Part shown: piece after piece, positions 22,033-27,903 of the stretch
Position numbering within the stretch: position 1 is the first letter of the stretch
Layout: each line of letters opens with the position of its first letter
Assembly: GCA_947630415.1 (NCBI GenBank)
Contig: CANRHM010000005.1
Coordinates: 1-27,903, forward strand
Direction: 5' to 3'
DNA: 27,903 nt
From: an uncultured Bacilli bacterium
Lineage (GTDB): Bacteria > Bacillota_I > Bacilli_A > RF39 > UBA660
Notes under the pieces: generated by a model
Databases searched by the model: none
What the model saw: only the letters and a program-made list of their open reading frames with translations
Told to the model about the DNA's origin: nothing
Position numbers and translations under genes: made by a program

Positions 22033-22944
22033 TTACCTTTTCTTTTTATACGTAAATCCTTCTTGAGATTCTTTTTCTTCACTATCCATGGTACTTTGTT
22101 CTAACACTGCATCTGGAATTAAAGCTTTTAAATCGACAGTAGTATCAGCACTTCCTCTTGAACGTCTAATTCTTTCAATACACTGATCTAAATCCTTTTT
22201 TGTATCCTCTAATGACATAAATGGATACACTATAAATGTTTTATCTTGTGCTTCGTCTTCCGTCAAAGGTACAAAATCATGCGTGATTCGGTAATCTTCA
22301 TTTTTTAATTGAACCCTACCAACGCTTGTATCTTCATTTGGAATACCAATAATGGCAACAGCTTTATCATCCATCATTCCTAAACGATAAGAATACTTCG
22401 TAAGTTCATTTAATTCTTTAACTTCATCTAGGGTGTAGTCTAAAGGAAGTAGAGGATCTTCATGAAGCGTTTGAAGTTCATGATCGACGATTACAACCCT
22501 GCCTCCCATCACTCCAAGGATTTCTTCGCTTCCTTCTTTTTTCGAAGCTATTGAACAACAAAAATATATTTTATCCGTCGTTTTATCTAATTTATTATAG
22601 ACAACTTGTTCGTCTTCCGTCAAAGGTACAAAATAACTTTGATTTTCTTCACTTTTAAATAGATCTCTAATCTTAGAGTTCTGAACTAGCGCATAGATTA
22701 AATTCACTCCAGGAATAAGATACATACATAAACCGAGAACATATTTTGGAGTTTTTTTCGATTGATTCATGTTGTTTTTTGTTTCTTTTTTATCTGAAAG
22801 TGTTTTTTCAAAACTAAAGCGATACCCTTCTTCTGCCTTATCCATAAGTGATTGGCAAACCGCTATAAAAGGAAAAACTACGGCAGAAGTAATTACAGTA
22901 GTTAGTTCAATTCCTAATCCTAATAAAATTTTTAAACCTAACAT
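22033..22944 (-). CDS. Unknown membrane-anchored protein, first gene of a pair
   Basis: The start is the ATG at 22944 (AGGAGG 9 nt upstream), giving 303 aa; the ATG at 22962 overlaps that SD. A hydrophobic N-terminus (LGLKILLGLGIELTTVITSAVVFPFIAV) and a second hydrophobic segment (YVLGLCMYLIPGVNLIYALV) bracket a charged stretch. The rest is soluble. FVPLTEDE occurs twice, encoded by an identical 26-bp repeat. No family recognised. It is co-transcribed with the 192-aa gene. Confidence 0.75.
   Translation of the reverse strand: MLGLKILLGLGIELTTVITSAVVFPFIAVCQSLMDKAEEGYRFSFEKTLSDKKETKNNMNQSKKTPKYVLGLCMYLIPGVNLIYALVQNSKIRDLFKSEENQSYFVPLTEDEQVVYNKLDKTTDKIYFCCSIASKKEGSEEILGVMGGRVVIVDHELQTLHEDPLLPLDYTLDEVKELNELTKYSYRLGMMDDKAVAIIGIPNEDTSVGRVQLKNEDYRITHDFVPLTEDEAQDKTFIVYPFMSLEDTKKDLDQCIERIRRSRGSADTTVDLKALIPDAVLEQSTMDSEEKESQEGFTYKKKR
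22252..22277 (-). repeat. 26-bp intragenic direct repeat, copy A
   Basis: Identical to 22609-22634, in the same frame, encoding FVPLTEDE. Copies are 357 bp apart, a multiple of three. Confidence 0.85.
22609..22634 (-). repeat. 26-bp intragenic direct repeat, copy B
   Basis: Second copy of the repeat at 22252-22277, encoding the upstream FVPLTEDE of the 303-aa protein. Recombination between the copies would remove 119 codons in frame. Confidence 0.85.
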
Positions 22945-22981
22945 TCCCAAAACCCTCCTCATAATGAATGTTGCGTTTCTT

Positions 22982-23009
22982 ATGATAACATAAATTGAAA
23001 AAAATGCAA
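22982..23009 (-). promoter_or_regulatory. Promoter of the unknown gene pair
   Basis: TTGCAT (23004-23009), 16-bp spacer, TATCAT (22982-22987) on the minus strand. Confidence 0.45.
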
Positions 23010-23014
23010 GTTTT

Positions 23015-24775
23015 TTATTTTAGTTTTCCTTGATACATGTCTTGAAAAATACCCGGTACTGTAATTAACTCTTGATACTTTCCTTCTTGTACAATATTTC
23101 CTTTATCAAAGACTAAGATGGTATCACAATTTTCTAACGTCGTTAATCTATGAGCAATCGAAATGACCGATACGTTGTTTTCTTTCTTTAGTTTTTCAAT
23201 TTCTTGTTGAATGTATTTTTCAGAAGTATTATCTAGAGCACTAGTAGCCTCATCTAAAATCAAAATCTTAGGTTTTCGTAAGAACACACGAGCAATCGCA
23301 ATACGTTGTCGTTGTCCACCCGATAAGTTATTTCCACCTTCCGCTAAAATGGTTTCATAGCCTTCAGGAAGACTTTCGATAAAGTCATCGATATACGCTT
23401 TCTTTGCTGCTTCTTTAATTTCTTCGTCGCTTACTTTTTTGTGCATTCCATAACAGATATTTTCTTTGATGGTACCCGCAATTAAAAATGGATTTTGCGG
23501 AACTAAAGCCATGGTATCAGCAATATCTTTACGCGAGAAAGCGTCGATATTTTTTCCTTCAATGTAGATGGTTCCCTCACTTATTTTTTCAAGTTTGGTT
23601 AACAATTTTATAAACGAAGACTTCCCACATCCTGAAGGACCTGCAATACCAACAAAGGATCCTTCTTTAATGGATAGATTTAAGTTGTTTATTACTTTTT
23701 TAGAATGATTTTTGTAAGCAAAAGAAACACCATCCACGGTAACAATGTTCTTTTTATTATCTTCTTTCTTGTCTCTTGAAGTCGTTCGGTAAGAGAAATC
23801 TTTTTCTAGATCAATAATATGAAAGTATTCCTGTGCCAAAATCGTAGACTCCGATAATTCATCAAAAATACGATGCAATTCACGAAGAGGTGTGGTAAGT
23901 TGGGTAAAACAAAGGTAAGCCGTTAGTACTGTACCAACACTGATAAGGCCTTCACCTGCTAAATAAGCCGAAACACCAATCACTAAAACCGTGAATAACG
24001 CTTCATTTACAAATTTTAAACAATCGTAAAAAGCCATAGCCTTGTGGTGTTTCATTTCTTTTCTTCGTAAGTACTCCGATTTGTCGGTAAAACGATCCAC
24101 TTCTTTTTCAGCATTATTGGTAACTCTTATAACTTCAATGCCATTGATCAATTCTACCATTGTTCCATCCATTGATGCTTTCTCTTCCATGAGTTCTACA
24201 CGAATTCCCTTTTGGGTTGAAATCTGGCGGAAGACAATGATGACACCGATAGGGATTACTAAAAGCATAAGTAGAGATAAAAACAACGGAAGTTTAGAGA
24301 AAATAACGATGATGGCCGCTACTCCACTAAAGATAGCAGGAGCAAAATCCATGAATAAAAGTTTCAATAGCCGAATCGTTCCTTCTAGACTTCGATTCAA
24401 TTTACCATGAATGTTTCCCGTCATATTTTCTTTAAAATAAGAAAGAGGGGCATGAAGAAGAGAACTAATGGCCATCGATCTTGCTTCTTTTTCACACCTA
24501 GTACAAGTATCTTCCACAATGATTCTACGAACCACTTTAATAATCTCATTTAAGACCGTTACTACTAAAATAAAAAGTAAAAACGGAATGATACTAATAA
24601 ACGATAAATTTTCTTGATTTAAAACATCATCCGTCAATTTACCAATCGATAAAGGAAGTAACTGACTTAAAAGAGCCGATACAATCATGATTAAAATAAT
24701 GATTAAAAAATTCATCTTTTGTCGCTTGTTTAACATTTGATAAATACGAGCAACTAAACTTTCTTTCTTTTTCAT
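23015..24775 (-). CDS. ABC exporter half-transporter (membrane plus ATPase domains)
   Basis: The start is the ATG at 24775 (AGGTGG 4 nt upstream), giving 586 aa; an in-frame ATG at 24835 lies in the preceding terminator. The N-terminal type-1 exporter membrane domain has six helices (e.g. FLIIILIMIVSALLSQLLPL). The nucleotide-binding domain has GIAGPSGCGKSS (Walker A), LVPQNPF (Q-loop), LSGGQRQRIAIARV (signature), ILILDEATSALD (Walker B) and IAHR (switch). It would homodimerise, as no partner half lies adjacent. Substrate unknown: drug, lipid or peptide. Confidence 0.92.
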   Translation of the reverse strand: MKKKESLVARIYQMLNKRQKMNFLIIILIMIVSALLSQLLPLSIGKLTDDVLNQENLSFISIIPFLLFILVVTVLNEIIKVVRRIIVEDTCTRCEKEARSMAISSLLHAPLSYFKENMTGNIHGKLNRSLEGTIRLLKLLFMDFAPAIFSGVAAIIVIFSKLPLFLSLLMLLVIPIGVIIVFRQISTQKGIRVELMEEKASMDGTMVELINGIEVIRVTNNAEKEVDRFTDKSEYLRRKEMKHHKAMAFYDCLKFVNEALFTVLVIGVSAYLAGEGLISVGTVLTAYLCFTQLTTPLRELHRIFDELSESTILAQEYFHIIDLEKDFSYRTTSRDKKEDNKKNIVTVDGVSFAYKNHSKKVINNLNLSIKEGSFVGIAGPSGCGKSSFIKLLTKLEKISEGTIYIEGKNIDAFSRKDIADTMALVPQNPFLIAGTIKENICYGMHKKVSDEEIKEAAKKAYIDDFIESLPEGYETILAEGGNNLSGGQRQRIAIARVFLRKPKILILDEATSALDNTSEKYIQQEIEKLKKENNVSVISIAHRLTTLENCDTILVFDKGNIVQEGKYQELITVPGIFQDMYQGKLK

Positions 24776-24800
24776 ACAACCACCTACTTCCCATTTTACA

Positions 24801-24830
24801 AAAAAAAGAGAAAAAATTATAGTCTTTCTC
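24801..24830 (-). terminator. Terminator of the MazG-like gene
   Basis: GAGAAA (24808-24813) pairs with TTTCTC (24825-24830), with T8 on the minus strand. The stem is short and AU-rich. Confidence 0.55.
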
Positions 24831-24861
24831 CTCATTATTTAAATTAATTTTTATACTTATC

Positions 24862-25188
24862 TTATTTTTTAAGTACTTTTTCTAAAAATATTTTCTCTTC
24901 GAATGATCCTCTTTTAGAGGCTTTTTCATCTGCAATCGTTATAACCTCTTCTAAACTTGCATTTTCTAATTTAGCCAAATATCTTAATACTTCTAACATA
25001 TCAGCTAACTCTTCAACACGATCTTTACCTGTTGCATTTAAGACTTCTTGATACTCTTCATATAATTTCTTTTCTAATTCTTTTTTATATTCGGTATCAT
25101 CTAAAACACGAACAATAGGTGTTTCTCCATTGGCTTTAATAATTTGAGGTATTTTGTCTCTTACTAATTTATTATATACTCTTTCCAT
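24862..25188 (-). CDS. MazG-like house-cleaning NTP pyrophosphatase (COG4997 type)
   Basis: 108 aa. It opens with YNKLVRDKIPQII, the hallmark of this family, then metal-binding acidic helices KLYEEYQEVL and RVEELADMLEVL (EExxE with ExxD), and ends RGSFEEKIFLEKVL. Members hydrolyse non-canonical nucleoside triphosphates, or resemble phosphoribosyl-ATP pyrophosphatase; no histidine genes are present, so house-cleaning is favoured. SD is AAAAAGGAG 6 nt upstream. Confidence 0.85.
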   Translation of the reverse strand: MERVYNKLVRDKIPQIIKANGETPIVRVLDDTEYKKELEKKLYEEYQEVLNATGKDRVEELADMLEVLRYLAKLENASLEEVITIADEKASKRGSFEEKIFLEKVLKK

Positions 25189-25270
25189 TATAATCTCCTT
25201 TTTATATTAATTTTTTCAATGCTAAGTGTGTTCAAATATGATAACTGTTTTAGTATAAATTAGATATAAT

Positions 25271-25311
25271 AAAACTCAAACGAATCAACTAAATTGAAAA
25301 GTTCGAGTTTT
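25271..25311 (-). terminator. Weak terminator after rsgA
   Basis: AAAACTCAAAC (25271-25281) pairs with GTTCGAGTTTT (25301-25311) with one mismatch and a 19-nt loop. T-rich but interrupted tail on the minus strand. Confidence 0.45.
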
Positions 25312-25319
25312 TTATTTCA

Positions 25320-26417
25320 TTATTTTGTTTTTTTGGTATTATCTTCAGAGTCAACACCTTGTAGTATTTTAGAATAATCTTTTTCGTTTAATACACCGCC
25401 CATTATTCTTAAATAACTTTCATATCTATCTTTGTTTATTAATCCACTTGCTACTCCTTGTTTAACAATACAAGAATCATATGGTTCATGAAAGTGAAGA
25501 CAGTCACTATACTTACATTTCTCTTTCCAACCTTCAAATTCAGGGAAATAATCTTGAATTTCAATAGGACTAAAAGAGGAAACATCCAAACTTCTAATAC
25601 CAGGCGTATCAATAATGGATGAATGGTCTTCCCAAACATAATATTTTGAAGTGGTTGTAGTATGTCTTCCTCTTTTGCTCTTTTCGCTTACATGACTCGT
25701 TTTAATTTCATCATCATCCATAATAGCATTGGTTAAAGAAGATTTACCAACACCACTATTTCCTACAAAAATGGCCTGTTTATTTAGTAATTGTGCTTTT
25801 AATTGATCAATTCCAATGTTGTTATAAGTTGAAGTCTCAATTACCGTTATTCCTAAATCTCTATAAGTAGATAGGATTTTTTCATCTTCTTCCGTTTTTA
25901 AATCACATTTATTTAAACAAATAATGGCTGGTATATTACTGTTTTGAAGAATCATTAAATATCTATCGATAAATTTAGGATGTAATGGTGGTTCTTTAGC
26001 CGCAACTACGATAACTGCTAAATCAATATTTGCAGCAATGTTTTTTGATAAACCGATATCGTTTAATCTTGTACTATCTTTTTTAGTTCTAGATAGTATG
26101 GAAGTCCTTTTTAATAAATGATCAATGATACAAGCATCGCCTACTTGTTTAATATCCACTTTATCGCCAGGAAAGACTACTTGATTGCAAACTAAATTGA
26201 CATCTTTTCGCAATTTTGCTAGTCTCACTTCATCCTTATAAAGTATATAAGCATCATCATATCTTACTTCAATAACAACGCCATAATCGTCACAAGAGTT
26301 GATAATAAAATCATCTACTGTTTCATTTTTCTTACCAAAGGCTCTTTCTTTCGCTCTTTGCTTTTTTTCCATACTTTTTTTGGTTTTAAAACTATCATAA
26401 GCATTATAATGTGGCAT
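25320..26417 (-). CDS. rsgA: Ribosome small-subunit maturation GTPase RsgA
   Basis: 365 aa. It is a circularly permuted GTPase: NKCD (G4, 169-172) precedes GNSGVGKSS (G1, 219-227) and DTPG (G3, 270-273). An OB-fold region lies before it (about 45-110), and a zinc motif after it (C301, C306, H308, C316). The spacing before the last cysteine is two residues longer than the usual HxxxxxC. A basic N-terminal extension (about 35 residues) may bind rRNA. It checks the 30S decoding site late in assembly. SD is GGAGGAATATT. A gene remnant and a methyltransferase lie upstream in the same direction. Confidence 0.93.
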   Translation of the reverse strand: MPHYNAYDSFKTKKSMEKKQRAKERAFGKKNETVDDFIINSCDDYGVVIEVRYDDAYILYKDEVRLAKLRKDVNLVCNQVVFPGDKVDIKQVGDACIIDHLLKRTSILSRTKKDSTRLNDIGLSKNIAANIDLAVIVVAAKEPPLHPKFIDRYLMILQNSNIPAIICLNKCDLKTEEDEKILSTYRDLGITVIETSTYNNIGIDQLKAQLLNKQAIFVGNSGVGKSSLTNAIMDDDEIKTSHVSEKSKRGRHTTTTSKYYVWEDHSSIIDTPGIRSLDVSSFSPIEIQDYFPEFEGWKEKCKYSDCLHFHEPYDSCIVKQGVASGLINKDRYESYLRIMGGVLNEKDYSKILQGVDSEDNTKKTK

Positions 26418-26438
26418 AATATTCCTCCTCCACTATAT

Positions 26439-26551
26439 TTATTCCTTTTCTAGTTTTTCTTTGTAATCATTAAACTCGTTTGCATTCAAAATATCTTTAA
26501 AATGGTTCTCTAAAAGAAAAGGTACAACAACTTTTTGAATATTTGTTATTT
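26439..26551 (-). pseudogene. Possible gene remnant (C-terminal tail only)
   Basis: A 36-codon stretch ends NDYKEKLEKE at a stop 22 nt upstream of rsgA, reading VVVPFLLENHFKDILNANEF before it. It looks like genuine protein and not a shadow frame, but has no start codon or SD and overlaps the end of the methyltransferase in another frame. It may be the tail of a lost gene. I cannot name the family. Confidence 0.35.
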
Positions 26552-27178
26552 TCCAACATATAGTATTTGCCAAAGTTTATTTCTAGTATCATCTATTTCT
26601 TCTTTATATTTCTTATCTAAAACTTTAAAATTTTGTTTTTTAAAAAGTTCTTCAAACGCATCTTCTGTATAATGATGTCTAAATCTTTTTATATTACTTT
26701 TATAATCTTTCTTTTCTTCATAACCTTCAAAATCTATTTTATCCACCGTAGTGGTGCATATCAATATGCCATCTTCTTTTAACCATTTGTGAATTAGACT
26801 TAGTAATTTTTTAGCTTCTTCTATAGGAAAATTATGAATGACTGCTTCCATATATATGAAATCAAATGGAGAATCAAAGTCACACTCAAAAACATTTTTA
26901 TTTATAATTTTAGCTTTAGGTGCTCTTTTTGAACAAAGTTTACTCATTTCTTCAGATAACTCAATTGCCGTCACATCTAGATCATAATCACAAAAATTTT
27001 TAAGTCTTGCTCCTCTTCCAGGACCTATTTCTAAAATTTTAGCTCCTTTTTTAAACTTCAAATCTTTGAACATGATATCGTTATAGAAATTATCTTGAAC
27101 AGCATAGTTTCTTTCATCATATTCTTTAGCTAGATTATTATAAGCATCTTTATTTATTTCGATATAATTGTTATCCAT
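26546..27178 (-). CDS. Class I SAM-dependent methyltransferase
   Basis: 210 aa. Motif I is ILEIGPGRGARL, followed by the acidic strand end VTAIELSEEM and FDFIYMEAVIHNF as motif IV/V region, then LLSLIHKWLKEDGILICTTT (post-motif strand). The pattern is that of small, single-domain methyltransferases (Methyltransf_11/25 type). The substrate is unknown. SD is AGGAG 5 nt upstream. A stand-alone gene beside rsgA; any link to ribosomes is not shown by the sequence. Confidence 0.85.
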   Translation of the reverse strand: MDNNYIEINKDAYNNLAKEYDERNYAVQDNFYNDIMFKDLKFKKGAKILEIGPGRGARLKNFCDYDLDVTAIELSEEMSKLCSKRAPKAKIINKNVFECDFDSPFDFIYMEAVIHNFPIEEAKKLLSLIHKWLKEDGILICTTTVDKIDFEGYEEKKDYKSNIKRFRHHYTEDAFEELFKKQNFKVLDKKYKEEIDDTRNKLWQILYVGK

Positions 27179-27249
27179 AACATCTCCTATTTCTATATTT
27201 AGATATATTGTCTAGTATCAATATATAAATTATTTTCTAAATTGCCATA

Positions 27250-27903
27250 CTATTTAGTACTTATTAAATTTTTATTTAAATCTTCTAATTCTTTTATAGA
27301 TTTATCGTTTGCTAATATTTTCATTTGCCTAATAGCCGAATTATTAAGCTTTATCAATCTTTCATTTTGTGGTATGCCATCGTTAATAAGTTCAGCATTT
27401 GTATTTTCTAAATTGCATAAAATAAGTAAATGTTTTAAATCCGCATAATCTCGAATATTTCCTTCAATATTAGGATTTTTATCTCGCCATTCTTTTGCAG
27501 TCATACCAAATAAAGCAACATTTAAAACATCAGCTTCTTCGGCGTATACATATTGTTTTTGTCTTTCAGTTAATTTAGGAATAATATTTTCTTTAATTGA
27601 ATCGGTATGAATATGATAATTAGATTTAGCAAGCATTCTACTAGCTGTCCAATCAACTTTATATTGATATGCTTCATTCTTTTTTAATCTTTCAAATTCT
27701 TGTATAACATACAATTTAAATTCTGGAGATAGCCAACTTGCAAATTCTAAAGCTATATCACTACAAGCATAAGTACCACCATTATTTCCTGATTTAGATA
27801 TTATTCCGATTGCATTAGTTTCCTTTATCCATTTTTGAGGTGATATTTTAAATTTATTACTACCAGCTTCATTTTTAAACGTGTCGAATTCGACACCTTT
27901 GAA
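27250..27903 (-). CDS. KilA-N domain protein (5' end outside window)
   Basis: The frame stays open to the window edge (217 residues visible). Reading in from the edge it shows KISPQKWIKETNAIGIISKSG, GNNGGTYACSDIALEFASWLSPEFKLYVIQEF, the end of a KilA-N DNA-binding domain. A helical C-terminal part follows with ERLKKNEAYQYKVDWTASRM, YHIHTDSIKENIIP and MTAKEWRDKNP, typical of phage-type KilA-N proteins. These act as antirepressors or DNA-binding regulators in prophages and mobile elements. The TTG at 27714 is not the true start. No other phage gene is visible here. Confidence 0.85.
   Translation of the reverse strand, partial: FKGVEFDTFKNEAGSNKFKISPQKWIKETNAIGIISKSGNNGGTYACSDIALEFASWLSPEFKLYVIQEFERLKKNEAYQYKVDWTASRMLAKSNYHIHTDSIKENIIPKLTERQKQYVYAEEADVLNVALFGMTAKEWRDKNPNIEGNIRDYADLKHLLILCNLENTNAELINDGIPQNERLIKLNNSAIRQMKILANDKSIKELEDLNKNLISTK

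Noticed and set aside
1..27903. Mycoplasma-type genetic code (TGA as Trp)
   Set aside because: Full-length genes have no internal TGA, one gene (10563-11831) ends in TGA at the start of the next, and wall-teichoic-acid genes show a walled organism.

Overview
The window comes from a low-GC, Gram-positive-type bacterium (Bacillota). The evidence is an AT-rich sequence, purine-rich ribosome binding sites (AGGAGG, AGGTGG), TTGAAA/TATAAT promoters with many extended -10s, a cdaA-cdaR pair, a teichoic-acid operon and an encoded-CCA tRNA. All ORFs read cleanly with TGA as stop. The surface proteins resemble those of uncultured gut Firmicutes, but that placement is an inference.

Layout. 1-7900: two paralogous secreted proteins on the minus strand, the first cut by the window edge, about 6.93 kb apart. 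Each is driven by a promoter whose -35/-10 spacer carries a run of nine G. Between them lie a predicted plus-strand small RNA (about 843-1012), a queuosine-precursor transporter with a nucleoside phosphorylase, the c-di-AMP synthase CdaA with its regulator CdaR, and a small Pro/Thr-rich membrane protein. 7700-10065: a degraded rpoC-like fragment, then two HTH-metallophosphoesterase paralogues. One keeps all metal ligands and the other has lost nearly all of them. They are preceded by a promoter, an 18-codon leader ORF and a terminator that overlaps the leader stop codon. 10088-16277: a six-gene teichoic-acid operon (three CDP-glycerol glycerophosphotransferases, ABC permease and ATPase, TagD-like cytidylyltransferase) with a strong promoter and a 10-bp inverted repeat at the predicted start site.

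16312-27903: mostly housekeeping and unknown genes. These are a HExxH protein, a HAD-like phosphatase, a GNAT acetyltransferase, tRNA-Thr(CGT), a COG2509-type flavoprotein, a zinc alcohol dehydrogenase, two unknown linked genes, a multidrug-type ABC exporter, a MazG-like pyrophosphatase, RsgA, a SAM methyltransferase and the C-terminal part of a KilA-N phage-type protein.

Best candidates for new biology: (1) paired phase-variable promoters driving TasA-like/FGE-fold surface proteins; (2) a leader-peptide attenuator controlling an active/inactive phosphoesterase pair; (3) an unrecognised structured small RNA beside the first variable gene. No reverse transcriptase, CRISPR array, integrase or insertion sequence is visible.
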